Shown: positions 54,994-63,437 of the stretch, one piece after another
Layout of the letters: each line of letters begins with the position of its first letter
How positions within the stretch are numbered: position 1 is the stretch's first letter
NCBI RefSeq assembly: GCF_000429965.1
Contig: NZ_AUCW01000012.1
Coordinates: 1 to 64,000 of the forward strand
DNA length: 64,000 bases
Reading direction: 5' to 3'
Source: Desulfogranum mediterraneum DSM 13871
Lineage (GTDB): Bacteria > Desulfobacterota > Desulfobulbia > Desulfobulbales > Desulfobulbaceae
Program-made: the position numbers and the translations under genes
Notes under the pieces: generated by a model
What the model saw: only the letters and a program-made list of their open reading frames with translations
What the model was told of the DNA's origin: nothing
Database searches by the model: none

Positions 54994-55142
54994 TAGGTCA
55001 TCTTGAAAAATTGTTTTCCCTTCCAACCTTGGCGTTGCACTCAAAATTTTATCCTCTGAATATCAGACATATGCCTGCGGAAAAATGTATCGCGCGCCTT
55101 AAGCTTGATCGAAAAATCTCATTTTTCAAGATACCCTTTAGG
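54994..55142 (-). repeat. Dispersed ~145-bp element, copy A7
   Basis: Complete copy from TAGGTCATCTTGAAAAATTG to CTCATTTTTCAAGATACCC. It shares TTCCAACCTTGGCGTTGCA, TCTGAATATCAGACATATG and GCGCGCCTTAAGCTTGATCG with A3. It lies 69 bases before the VOC gene start. Confidence 0.85.
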
Positions 55143-55211
55143 TTGCGGCGTCCCGCAGCAGCCAACATCAGTCGCAGCAACTCCCTTTAACCACAATCTG
55201 AGGAGACCAGG

Positions 55212-55616
55212 ATGAGCAAAGAGAGCTTGAGCAAAGAGAACTTACGACATGGCGCCTTTAGCTGGGTGGAACTGATGACCAGCGACCAGGGTGCGGCCAG
55301 GGATTTCTACAGCCGCCTCTTTGGCTGGGAAACTGAAGAGTATCCCATGCAAGACGCCAACTACACGGTGCTCAAGGTCGATGGGGTGCCGGTGGGCGGT
55401 ATCATGACCACCCCGCCGGAGTGCCAGGGGATGACACCGAGTTGGAGCGCCTATGTCACGGTGGATGATGTGGATGCCACTGCCGATCAGGTCACGGAGT
55501 TGGGCGGCAAGCTCCTCCATCCGCCCACCGACATCCCGGAGATCGGCCGCTTCTGCGTGCTCCAGGATCCCCAGGGCGCGGTTATCTGTGCCATCACCTA
55601 CCTGGTAAAGGAGTAA
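55212..55616 (+). CDS. VOC-family (glyoxalase/dioxygenase fold) protein
   Basis: A 134-residue protein with a single vicinal-oxygen-chelate domain. Family-like segments are WVELMTSDQGAARDFYSRLFGWE, VGGIMTTPPECQG and GRFCVLQDPQGAVIC. The fold usually binds a metal in a paired beta-alpha-beta-beta-beta unit, with uses ranging from glyoxalase to antibiotic resistance. No substrate is apparent. GGAG lies 8 bases before the ATG. Confidence 0.85.
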   Translation: MSKESLSKENLRHGAFSWVELMTSDQGAARDFYSRLFGWETEEYPMQDANYTVLKVDGVPVGGIMTTPPECQGMTPSWSAYVTVDDVDATADQVTELGGKLLHPPTDIPEIGRFCVLQDPQGAVICAITYLVKE

Positions 55617-55654
55617 GCCTTTCCAGGCGCACCAATCCTTCGGAGGCGGCCGGC

Positions 55655-56404
55655 TCAGAAATTCCGGGCCGCCTCCCGGAGAATCTCCTGCACCGGCCCA
55701 CTGAACCAGCAGTCGAGGAAGAGCTCGTCATCGGCCTGGTGCTGCTGGCTGTAGCGGGCCCGGATGGTCTCGGTGCGGTTGGCCTTGACCCCGGCAAAGG
55801 CCTTGGCCTGCAGGCCTGCCAGGGTTCCGGCCTGTTCCAGGGCCCGGTCGAACAGCTCTTCGCCAGGATGGACTCCATCAACAAGACCCACCTGCTCGGC
55901 CTCCTGAAAAGACATGAACTCGCCGCTGTAGCTCATGTGGGCGGCGACCCGTTCCCCCACCACCTGCTTGAGCATCAGGTCAGCCAACAGGGGCAGGGGC
56001 AGGCCCAGTTTGATTTCATTGAGGCCGATCTTTTTTGGAGCTGAACCGGCCAGACGATAGTCACAGCTCAGGGCCAGGATATTGCCGCCGGCCACGGCAT
56101 GCCCCTCCAGGACAGAGATGGTCGGCAGGGGCAGGGTATAGATGTCCAAAATCAGCTGATTGAAGCTCTGCCAGAACTGGGCCATATCCTCCCGGTTCAG
56201 GGACAGCAGGGCGGGCAGATCCAGGCCCATGGAGAAAAACTTCTCTCCACCGCAGAGGAGCATGGCCCCGGCCTGCTGACGGCTGGTCGCCACCGCCCCC
56301 CTCATCTCCTGGACCAGGGCGGGTGAGAGGGCATTGGTGGGTCCATTGGTTAAACGCAGCACAGCAACAGCTTCACGCTGTTCAAGTTGGATCGTCGTTG
56401 TCAT
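55655..56404 (-). CDS. Enoyl-CoA hydratase/isomerase family protein
   Basis: A 249-residue crotonase-fold protein. Typical segments are LRLTNGPTNALSPALV, FFSMGLDLPALLSL and VLEGHAVAGGNILALSCDYRL, which includes the oxyanion-hole glycine. The usual second acidic catalytic residue of hydratases (in GxxPE) is not obvious: the equivalent region reads LNEIKLGLPLPLL. It may therefore be an isomerase or another crotonase activity. AGAGG is 6 bases upstream of the ATG. No fatty-acid genes are adjacent. Confidence 0.8.
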   Translation of the reverse strand: MTTTIQLEQREAVAVLRLTNGPTNALSPALVQEMRGAVATSRQQAGAMLLCGGEKFFSMGLDLPALLSLNREDMAQFWQSFNQLILDIYTLPLPTISVLEGHAVAGGNILALSCDYRLAGSAPKKIGLNEIKLGLPLPLLADLMLKQVVGERVAAHMSYSGEFMSFQEAEQVGLVDGVHPGEELFDRALEQAGTLAGLQAKAFAGVKANRTETIRARYSQQHQADDELFLDCWFSGPVQEILREAARNF

Positions 56405-56617
56405 GGCAGCCTCTGCTAATAAAAGGAAGGAGGTCGACCGTCGCCCTCAAGGCAAGCGGACCGACAGCAATACCTTACCAGTACCACAACAAAAGGTGTC
56501 ATTTCAAAAAAATAGCAAAAAACACTTCCCTGGCCCTCACCTCTGTTCAGGTAAGGGGGAGAGCAGGCGCCGACGATCACCGCCCTGCTCTCCCCCCGGG
56601 CAGGGACAGGCCCTGCC

Positions 56618-56839
56618 TCAGCCCAGCCACTCATAACTGACAATGGTGGCCGGATCGCAGGCACAGCAGCCCTTGGTGCAGCCCAGGTTGCCGGCATGCT
56701 TTTTGACCTTGCCCTTCTGCACCCAGCGTTCCACCATCGGCTCCACGGCACTGGGCTCGGTGTCGAAATGAACAGCCAGATCCCGGAGGGCTACGACCCT
56801 GCGCTTTTTCAGATACTGCTTGAGTTGAATCAGATCCAT
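56618..56839 (-). CDS. FeoC-like transcriptional regulator
   Basis: A 73-residue winged-helix protein, the last gene of the feo operon. The N-terminal half is HTH-like (LIQLKQYLKKRRVVALRDLAVHF); the C-terminal half has NLGCTKGCCACDP, with four closely spaced Cys that may bind an Fe-S cluster, as proposed for FeoC. The strong AAGGAGG site precedes the ATG. It lies 63 bases downstream of feoB on the same strand. In other bacteria FeoC protects FeoB from proteolysis or senses iron/oxygen. Confidence 0.82.
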   Translation of the reverse strand: MDLIQLKQYLKKRRVVALRDLAVHFDTEPSAVEPMVERWVQKGKVKKHAGNLGCTKGCCACDPATIVSYEWLG

Positions 56840-56902
56840 CTTCTCCTCCTTGATGAAAACATAGCGCCAGGGAGGCTTGAGCGCCTCCCTGGCAGATCCT
56901 TA

Positions 56903-59218
56903 TCAGGCTCGCTGGGCGGCCTCCAGGGGCAGGGCCAGCTCCCGATGCCGCCCCAGCAGGGCCAGGATCATCACCACCCCGGCCACTGCCCCGAGATCGA
57001 TCACGATCCAGAGCAGGGAGGCCGCAGGGTGTGCCCCAAAGCTGGCCAGCTGATAAAAGAGGGTGGCCGCCACATAGGCCAGGAAGGTGGTCCAGAACCC
57101 GATAAACAGGGTCCAGCGCAGGTTGGTTTCCCGATAAACGGCGGCAATGGCAGCGCTGCAGGGGAAGTAGAGGAGGACAAACAACAGGTAGGCAAAGGCT
57201 GCGGCCTTGGTGCCGAACAGGGCCACCATGGAGCCAAAGGTAGTGAGCTCCACCTCCATCTCCCGGGCGACCGCCTCATGGTCATCCAGGCTTCCCATCG
57301 AGATCCCCAGGGGATCCAAGAGGGTGGAAGAGAGTTCAGCGAGATTGGCAGGAATCGTGGCCAGGGCCTCCTTGAGGGCCGCAGCCAGGGCAAAGTCCTC
57401 GCTGTCGTCCGACCCGGTCGCCCCTTCGGCACCATAGAGGGCATCCAGAGTGCCGACAATGGCCTCCTTGGCAAAGATACCGGTAAAGATCCCCACCGTG
57501 GCCGGCCAGTTCTCAGCCCTGATCCCCATGGGCGCAAAGATCGGGGTAATGGTGGTACAGATTGAAGCCAGGGCCGAATCGCCGCTCTCCTCATGACCAA
57601 AGGTACCGTCCAGGCTCCAGGAGTTGAGGAAGGTCAACACCGCAATCAGGGGAATCAGGATCTTGCCGGCCTTGAAGATAAAACTCTTCAGCCGGTCCAT
57701 GGTGCTGAGCAGGACATTGCCCGGCGAGGGCAGGTGGTAGGGCGGCAGCTCCATCACAAAGGGGGTAATCTCACCCTTGAGCAGGGTATTCTTAAGGATC
57801 AGGCCGGTAAAGACCGCTGCCCCGATACCGATCAAATAGAGGAGAAAAACCAGGTTCTGGCCGCCGCTGGGAAAAAAGGCCGCCGCAAAGAGCGCATAGA
57901 CCGGCAACCTGGCCCCGCAGGAGATAAAGGGGTTCATCATGATGGTCAGGGTCCGGTCCCGCTGGTTTTCCAGGGTCCGGGTGGCCATGATGGCCGGAAC
58001 ATTACAGCCAAAGCCCACCAGCATGGGGATAAAGGATTTCCCGGGCAGGCCGATCAGACGCATGAACCGGTCCATCACAAAGGCGGCCCTGGCCATATAG
58101 CCGGAATCTTCCAGAAAGGAGAGGAAGAGGAACATGAAGCCGATGGGAGGGATAAAGGTGGCCATGGTCTGGATACCACCGCCGATACCACCGGCCAGCA
58201 GGGTCACCAGCCAGGTCGGGGCATGGACCGACTGCAGCAGGGTTCCCAGGCCGTCGACAAAGATGGCTCCTGCCGCGAGATCAAAGAAGTCAATAAAGGC
58301 CCCACCAAGGTTGATGGTAAACATGAACATCAGGTACATGGCCGCCAGAAACAGGGGAATACCCAGGTAGCGGTTGAGCAGGAGCTGATCGATCTTCTGG
58401 GAGGTGGTCTGCCGGATCCGCCCCTTGGTACGTACCGCCCTGCTCGTCAGCTGGTTGATCCAGCCATAGTGGGCCGAGGCAATGGTGATGTCCAGCTCTT
58501 CATCGCTGCGCTCCTCCAGGGACTCACGCAGGATGGCAGCCCGCTCCAGGGCTCCACGGCCCACCAGCTCGGCCACCTGCTCCTCATCCTCCAGCAGACG
58601 AGCGCTTAACCAGTGGCAATCGATCTTCCTGATGGCGGCGCGCTCCCTCACCAGGGGCACCAGCTCGTCAACGGCAGCCGCCACCTCAGCGGGATAGAGC
58701 TCCCGCTCTGCCGGCAGTCGCCCTGCAGGCATTGCCCGCTCAAGGGCATCCTTGAGCTGCCCCATCCCCTGCCCCTTGGTGGCCACCAAGGGGATCACCG
58801 GACAACCCAAGCCGGCGGCCAACTGCTCCAGTTCAAGCACCAGGCCGTTCTCCTTGGCCACATCCATCATGTTGAGCACGATGAGCAGGGGCACCCGCAT
58901 CTCCATCAGCTGGCTGGTCAGGTAGAGGTTCCGCTCGATGTTGGAGGCATCGACAATATTGACGATCAGTTGGGCATCCCCGGAGAGGACAAAATCACGG
59001 GTCACCTCCTCGTCCAGCGATGACGCGGACAGGGAGTAGATCCCCGGGGTATCCACCACCTCGATCTGCCGGCCGGCGTGCTCATAGACGCCGGTCTTCC
59101 GATCCACCGTTACCCCCGGCCAGTTGCCCACCCGCTGTCTGGCCCCGGTCAGTGCGTTGAACAGGGTGGTCTTACCGCAGTTGGGATTGCCCACCACGCC
59201 AATGGTCACCTTCTTCAT
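56903..59218 (-). CDS. feoB: Ferrous iron transporter B
   Basis: A 771-residue inner-membrane Fe2+ transporter with an N-terminal G-protein domain: P loop GNPNCGKTTLFNALTG, G3-type DTPGIYSLSA and G4-type LNMMDVAKENG. The membrane part repeats two Gate segments (ARAAFVMDRFMRLIGLPGK, VGFGCNVPAIMATRTLENQR) and has the cysteine-containing SCGARLPVYALFAAAF. Full length. Its start overlaps the feoA stop codon by 4 bases (ATGA). Confidence 0.97.
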   Translation of the reverse strand: MKKVTIGVVGNPNCGKTTLFNALTGARQRVGNWPGVTVDRKTGVYEHAGRQIEVVDTPGIYSLSASSLDEEVTRDFVLSGDAQLIVNIVDASNIERNLYLTSQLMEMRVPLLIVLNMMDVAKENGLVLELEQLAAGLGCPVIPLVATKGQGMGQLKDALERAMPAGRLPAERELYPAEVAAAVDELVPLVRERAAIRKIDCHWLSARLLEDEEQVAELVGRGALERAAILRESLEERSDEELDITIASAHYGWINQLTSRAVRTKGRIRQTTSQKIDQLLLNRYLGIPLFLAAMYLMFMFTINLGGAFIDFFDLAAGAIFVDGLGTLLQSVHAPTWLVTLLAGGIGGGIQTMATFIPPIGFMFLFLSFLEDSGYMARAAFVMDRFMRLIGLPGKSFIPMLVGFGCNVPAIMATRTLENQRDRTLTIMMNPFISCGARLPVYALFAAAFFPSGGQNLVFLLYLIGIGAAVFTGLILKNTLLKGEITPFVMELPPYHLPSPGNVLLSTMDRLKSFIFKAGKILIPLIAVLTFLNSWSLDGTFGHEESGDSALASICTTITPIFAPMGIRAENWPATVGIFTGIFAKEAIVGTLDALYGAEGATGSDDSEDFALAAALKEALATIPANLAELSSTLLDPLGISMGSLDDHEAVAREMEVELTTFGSMVALFGTKAAAFAYLLFVLLYFPCSAAIAAVYRETNLRWTLFIGFWTTFLAYVAATLFYQLASFGAHPAASLLWIVIDLGAVAGVVMILALLGRHRELALPLEAAQRA

Positions 59219-59454
59219 CGGCTCACCTCCTCCACCAGCAGGGCGTCGGCTTCCGCCTTACGCAGACTCAGGCTGAAACCGCGCACCTCGATCTCCACAG
59301 GGTCACCCAGGGGGGCGATCCGTTTGACGCTGAACTCTGTGTCCCTGATCAGCCCCATGGCCAGGAGCTTGTGACGATAGCTCTTGGCTCCCCGGGCAAA
59401 GCCCGCCACCCTGCCTCTCGTACCCACTGCCATCCGGGTCAGTGCATGCTTCAT
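59215..59454 (-). CDS. feoA: FeoA protein (second of two)
   Basis: A 79-residue SH3-like FeoA-domain protein required for FeoB activity. The hydrophobic core pattern is GFARGAKSYRHKLLAMGLIRDTEF, with IEIEVRGFSLSLRKAEADALL-like strands at the end. Start and stop overlap the genes on both sides by 4 bases (ATGA), so translation is tightly coupled. Confidence 0.9.
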   Translation of the reverse strand: MKHALTRMAVGTRGRVAGFARGAKSYRHKLLAMGLIRDTEFSVKRIAPLGDPVEIEVRGFSLSLRKAEADALLVEEVSR

Positions 59455-59729
59455 CTCTCAACCCTCTCGACCTTAATCTTATGGGACATCCCGCCGCCAA
59501 AGGCATAGCTGTGACCGGCCTTGGCGATCAGCACCGCCCCCTGCCCCTGACGGTGGACCACCTGGATGACATCATCCAGGTGCAGCCCCATGTTGAGCAT
59601 CTTCTGCTGAACCATCCGTCCTCCGTGGATCAGGACAATCCGGACCTGTTCCCCTTCACCTGCCAGGGCCAGCGGAAAGGCTGCCGGTCCTGCCCCCTGT
59701 TCTCTTCTCTTTGCTATCATCCGAGCCAT
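59451..59729 (-). CDS. FeoA-family protein (first of two)
   Basis: A 92-residue SH3-like protein with the FeoA-type MLNMGLHLDDVIQVVHRQ turn and GGRMVQQK region, but an N-terminal extension (ARMIAKRREQGAGP). It is the first gene of the operon and lies directly after the iron-box promoter. The start at 59729 has AGAGG 7 bases upstream; an ATG 30 bases earlier is possible. Two FeoA-type proteins in series occur in several anaerobes. Confidence 0.85.
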   Translation of the reverse strand: MARMIAKRREQGAGPAAFPLALAGEGEQVRIVLIHGGRMVQQKMLNMGLHLDDVIQVVHRQGQGAVLIAKAGHSYAFGGGMSHKIKVERVER

Positions 59730-59801
59730 CGAAACCTCTCTTGTATACGCTCTCTGCAAAAGCCTGGTAGCGGAACCATCGGTTCCACCGCCCGGCCATT
59801 C

Positions 59802-59874
59802 TTAGGACTACCTAACAAGCGCCTTCTACCCCAGTCTCGGTTCGGAGTCAATATCTTTTTTTAGCTATACCTAA
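59802..59874 (-). promoter_or_regulatory. feo promoter between two DtxR-type palindromes
   Basis: Minus strand -35 TTGACT (59846-59851), 17-base spacer and -10 TAGAAG (59823-59828). Box 1, TTAGGACTACCTAA (59802-59815), is a perfect TTAGG-N4-CCTAA palindrome just past the -10. Box 2, TTAGCTATACCTAA (59861-59874), is upstream of the -35 with one half-site mismatch. They match the half-sites of DtxR/IdeR/MntR-family operators. A DtxR-family gene lies about 900 bases upstream, so iron-dependent repression is plausible. Confidence 0.65.
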
Positions 59875-60621
59875 CACTGTGAGCTCGAATTAACTCTCCG
59901 CTCAAGCTACCGCAAAACCATGGGCAAGACAGCGGGACCCGGAGATCGCCGGACCTTGAAGAGAAGGAAGGATAAGGGGTTCTCAGGGGATGGAGCAAGG
60001 CCAGCGTCCAGTGCTCAAGTCCTGAACAAAGCGCTCAGCGGTCTGGAAGGGAGAGGGACAAGAGGCGGAAAGGAACCGCTCTCAAAGAGAGTTTGAAAGA
60101 TCAGAGGTTTCGATCAAGAATAAGGCATGGGAGGAAGTTGGTCTATCCAGACACAGGGGGGATCTCCCGACCCATCGGCAGCGGAGGGCTCTCCCCTCCC
60201 AACGATGCATCTCTTAGCTGTCATTCCCGCGCAGGCGGGAATCCAGTTCAGGAGGAATCATGAAAAGCACCCTTGCGGCTAGATCTTGACGAGCAAAAGG
60301 GATGGGGCGCTCTACACCGGTGTGAACAGCGACCTGGTAAGGCGTGTCTGGGTACAGAAAACATGAACCTTTACTGTAAAAACCTGGATGCCGCCTGCGC
60401 GGCCATGACAGCTAAAAGAATGACTTGATATATCCATAATGAATTCTATCAAAATCAGCCAGGACATCACCCGCAATGACCTTCATGATGAGGGTCAATA
60501 CATTCCAATTTAAAATACAAGGTTCAAGAGATTGGGGATCTTTGAACAGGTGGTGACGTAGGTCCCACCCCTGTTCTCTGGGGGATACCTGTTAAACCCT
60601 TTCAGGAAATTCGAATAGACC
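59875..60621. other. Repeat-bearing intergenic region upstream of feo
   Basis: About 750 bases without a gene. A REP-like B unit lies at 60140-60290, with a perfect palindrome around TTCCCGCGCAGGCGGGAA near 60222-60240, and a further core at 60385-60412. A partial A-family trace (GATCAGAGGTTTCGATCAAG) appears near 60098-60120. Around 60535-60585 GAACAGG and CCTGTTC form a small hairpin, without resemblance to a known RNA family. Confidence 0.5.
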
Positions 60622-60718
60622 CGAAAATTTTACCATATGCATTACCTCGATATCCCGGGGATAAGACCTTCACCATAGGGCAGAGGTTGGGGAAAAAAGC
60701 AACTTTTCAAGGTAGCTC
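60622..60718 (+). repeat. A-family element, right-hand part (A8)
   Basis: From ATTTTACCATATGCATTACC through ATATCCCGGGGATAAGACC to GGAAAAAAGCAACTTTTCAA and GGTAGCTC. It corresponds to the right two-thirds of A2; the left end has decayed. It lies 28 bases after the dtxR-like stop codon. Confidence 0.7.
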
Positions 60719-60745
60719 AAAGCTTACTCCCTGAGAGGCTGAAGT

Positions 60746-61267
60746 TTATCGCCCCTGGTCATCCTCCTGACCTGAAGCTGTAGGCTCGGCCTCGCTGCTG
60801 TGGCGCGTGCAGCTCTTTTGGCTGCAGCCCTGTTTGCAGTAGTAGCCGAAACCGGAGTCCCAGGTGATCCCGCCCCTGGGACAGGTGGCCACATATTCGG
60901 CATACTTGACCAGTCGCTCGACAATGACCTTGGGCACAGAGTGTTCCATCCGGCAGGCGGCCTCATCGGCCTCCTTGCCGGCAACCCCCAGGACCTCGAC
61001 AAAAAACTTCTCCAGGGCCCGATGGCGGTGGACAATATCCTCGGCCATCTCCCTGCCCTCATCGGTGAGGGTAATCAGGTCATAGGGGGCGTAGTTGACC
61101 AGGTTCAGCTTGGCCAAGTTACGCAGAGCGCCGGTGACCGAGGAGGCACGGACATCGAGGTACTCGGCAATATCCTTGGCCCGGGCAGCCATCTTCTTGG
61201 CGGAAATCTGATAGATCGCCTCCAGGTAATCTTCCTGGCTGGCGGTGAGCGTATTTTTAATTGTCAT
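60746..61267 (-). CDS. DtxR-family metal-dependent transcriptional regulator with Cys-rich tail
   Basis: A 173-residue regulator. The N-terminal winged helix includes ASQEDYLEAIYQI and DIAEYLDVRASSVTGALRNL; the dimerisation/metal region follows with HRHRALEKFFVEVLG and DEAACRMEH. Ligands such as the E, C and H of AACRMEH are those of MntR/IdeR-like proteins. Unusually, it ends with about 45 residues containing CPRGG, YYCKQGCSQKSC and an acidic tail, unlike the SH3 domain of IdeR. It probably represses the feo operon, whose boxes it could bind. The ribosome site is weak (GGAAATAGGGT). Confidence 0.88.
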   Translation of the reverse strand: MTIKNTLTASQEDYLEAIYQISAKKMAARAKDIAEYLDVRASSVTGALRNLAKLNLVNYAPYDLITLTDEGREMAEDIVHRHRALEKFFVEVLGVAGKEADEAACRMEHSVPKVIVERLVKYAEYVATCPRGGITWDSGFGYYCKQGCSQKSCTRHSSEAEPTASGQEDDQGR

Positions 61268-61341
61268 ACCCTATTTCCTATTCAAAAAGCGCGTCAAGGT
61301 CCACCAAAAAATAACATCTGTCCTCTTCAAGCGACAGTTCG

Positions 61342-62271
61342 TCAGCTGTTGGCCTTGAGCAGTCGGCTGAAACGCTGGTTTCCCTGGAGATTGACAAAGG
61401 ATTTCTCCTCGGCGATCTCCTCCTGGAGGGCATCGGCTAAACGGACCGCGATCTCGATATCATCGATGGCATCCTCGATCTGACCGATCTCGGCCTTGGC
61501 ACAGGCCCGCTGCCAGTAGGCAAAGGAGTACTCCTTATCCTTTTCAATGGCCTGGTCCGCCAGGGAGAGGGCCCACTTCTTTTCGCCGATTTCCAGCAGG
61601 GCGTCGGCCTTGTAGGTCAAGACCTCGACGTCATCGGGACGCAACTCCAGGATCTGGTCATAGATGTTGATCTTTTCCTGTTCACTCTTTTCCAGACCGG
61701 CCCGCATCCAGAGAGAGTGGATGTTGTTGGTGATGGCGATCTCCTCCTGGTTCGCCAGGATCTGATTCGAACGCCGCCGCATCTTGCTCTCGATCTGGCT
61801 GAGCCGCTCCTCATACTCCTCCACCAGCAGGGCCATCTTCTGGGTGGTGATATCCTCGATATTGGCCCGCATGTCCCGCACCGACTTCCAGCCCAGGAGC
61901 ACCAGGATGGTGGCAGCTGCGGTGATGATGTAGAAGATATTGTTGGTGGTGTCGGCGGTGTAGCGGATGGCCCGGTCGGCAACCTGGAGTTGGGCCTCGA
62001 CCACCCGTTCGGTCAGTTCCACCTTCAACTGGTGTTGGGTAATCCGCAATTGCCTCAACTCATCTAAGATGTAGCGCTCGATAAAGGGTTTGAACAGGGG
62101 TTTGCTCAATTCCGGCTCCTGCACGATCTCGGCTGCTTCTGGTTCAGAAGGTTCCACAGAGCTCCCCTGGCTGGGGAGCGGGGCAGCCGCCCAGGCAGGG
62201 GCAGCAAGACTGATGGCAGCAAGAAAAGCCAGGGTAACGGCGGTCGAGGAGACTATGCTTCTGATCGTCAT
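61342..62271 (-). CDS. Hypothetical membrane-anchored TPR protein
   Basis: A 309-residue protein. An N-terminal signal peptide or anchor (TAVTLAFLAAISLAAPAWA) is followed by a Pro/Glu-rich linker, a second membrane segment (IFYIITAAATILVLLGW), a long charged coiled coil (ITTQKMALLVEEYEERLSQI) and TPR-like helical pairs (YKADALLEIGEKKWALSLADQ, YWQRACAKAEIGQIEDAID). Function is unknown; such proteins often anchor a protein-protein interaction platform at the membrane. The start at 62271 is chosen for the signal peptide; ATGs 21 and 75 bases upstream are alternatives. It lies 74 bases upstream of the dtxR-like gene on the same strand. Confidence 0.72.
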   Translation of the reverse strand: MTIRSIVSSTAVTLAFLAAISLAAPAWAAAPLPSQGSSVEPSEPEAAEIVQEPELSKPLFKPFIERYILDELRQLRITQHQLKVELTERVVEAQLQVADRAIRYTADTTNNIFYIITAAATILVLLGWKSVRDMRANIEDITTQKMALLVEEYEERLSQIESKMRRRSNQILANQEEIAITNNIHSLWMRAGLEKSEQEKINIYDQILELRPDDVEVLTYKADALLEIGEKKWALSLADQAIEKDKEYSFAYWQRACAKAEIGQIEDAIDDIEIAVRLADALQEEIAEEKSFVNLQGNQRFSRLLKANS

Positions 62272-62757
62272 GGGAGGAAACCTGTTCAACATGGTTGGCT
62301 GGGGACTGGAACGAGGCGAGGGATAGCTGCAATCACGGCTGCTCATCTTCGCCAGCTCTGTTTACGGGGCCATCCTTACCACCATGGCCGGAGATTTTCG
62401 ACCAGAAAAAGCAACAGAAAAATCACCACAAGCGGTTTTTATTCTCCGCCGCTGCGCCAGGCTGCGGAGGCGACCATGCCGGACTCCGAATCCTGGCCGC
62501 TCGCCGGCTGATCTGCTCCGGCGCGTCCTCTGCCCAAAAACCCTGCCCGTGGTCTGGTTCCTGATCCCAAACAGGGCACAAGCCATCATTTTTCCCCTGT
62601 TTATCCACATTTCTTTGACATTTCCCTGGTACTCAGACCGAAAGAGAAGCCGTCAGGGAGCACCAGAACGCCATGCGTGATCGGCACGATGAGGGCCGAG
62701 AACTCAAGCAGAAGCTTAGCCGGCTTAACCATAGGTACAAACAAGGAAGAACAAACC
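62272..62757. other. Intergenic region between divergent genes
   Basis: About 490 bases. A TTGACA at 62615-62620 is a possible -35 for the downstream small gene, but the matching -10 is poor. The stretch 62380-62620 has an open frame on each strand without ribosome site or motif, judged not coding. Confidence 0.35.
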
Positions 62758-63006
62758 ATGCAACTCGACTCTGAACGGCTCCAGGAGCAGCAACGATCAC
62801 GCAGGTCCCCCTGGTTCGCCGGGCTGACCATGGCGGTTTCCCTGCTGATCATCATGATCTTCATCCTCAGCACCGCCACAGACGGCGCTGCCTCTTGCTG
62901 CGGCGCCATCTCCCGAACAGGGGGCATGGCAACAGCAGCCCTCTGCACTCCAGCGCCCAGAGAGAGCAACCCGGCCAACCAGCTGGAGAGGAGCAGTACC
63001 CGATGA
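62758..63006 (+). CDS. Small hypothetical membrane protein
   Basis: An 82-residue protein. A charged N terminus (QLDSERLQEQQRSRR) precedes one membrane segment (PWFAGLTMAVSLLIIMIFIL) and a short C-terminal tail with CC and a single Cys. AAGGAAG lies 8 bases before the ATG. Its stop codon overlaps the start of the next gene (ATGA), which suggests the pair is real. I do not recognise the family. Confidence 0.5.
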   Translation: MQLDSERLQEQQRSRRSPWFAGLTMAVSLLIIMIFILSTATDGAASCCGAISRTGGMATAALCTPAPRESNPANQLERSSTR

Positions 63007-63437
63007 AACCATATCCCGGTGACCGGCAGGGACCCCATTCATATATGCGGGCCCCTCACCTTCCCCGCACCCCAGCCTGGCTGCCGGCGCCATTGGCAAG
63101 CACGGCCCCTCCTCCGCTTAAACAAGAGCGGACTGTACCAGCGGCAAGGCTCACCGTCCCCTGTCAGCGCTGCGGCAAAAAGCTGGCTCTGGAGAAGGTC
63201 GCAATCCTGCCGGGAAAGAACCTCTGCCGCTGCCACCTGATGGCGGAAAAGGTCGAACAGTTCTGCCGCAAGCTGCGCCTACGGCTATCACGATCCCGCA
63301 CCAGGCTCACTCCTTCCAGAAGCTGTTGTTCTCCCCTGCCTGACGACGCACTCCATTTTCCCACTGCCAGAAGTCGGGATGGAGCAGGACCAGGAGGGGA
63401 ATCAGCTCCAGCCGACCGCCGATCATGTTGGCGATGA
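63003..63437 (+). CDS. Hypothetical protein with zinc-ribbon-like cysteines
   Basis: A 144-residue frame starting within the ATGA overlap of the preceding small membrane protein. The first 45 residues are Pro-rich; then VPCQRCGKKLALEK and GKNLCRCHLMAEK give two Cys pairs spaced like a zinc ribbon. The frame ends 131 bases inside the converging trkH gene, and its last 40 residues look random, so the real protein may be shorter or a frameshift may be present. Function unknown. Confidence 0.4.
   Translation: MKPYPGDRQGPHSYMRAPHLPRTPAWLPAPLASTAPPPLKQERTVPAARLTVPCQRCGKKLALEKVAILPGKNLCRCHLMAEKVEQFCRKLRLRLSRSRTRLTPSRSCCSPLPDDALHFPTARSRDGAGPGGESAPADRRSCWR

Noticed and set aside
60535-60600. Structured RNA or riboswitch near GAACAGG...CCTGTTC
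   Set aside because: Only one short stem, no match to conserved motifs of known riboswitch or 6S/SRP RNAs.
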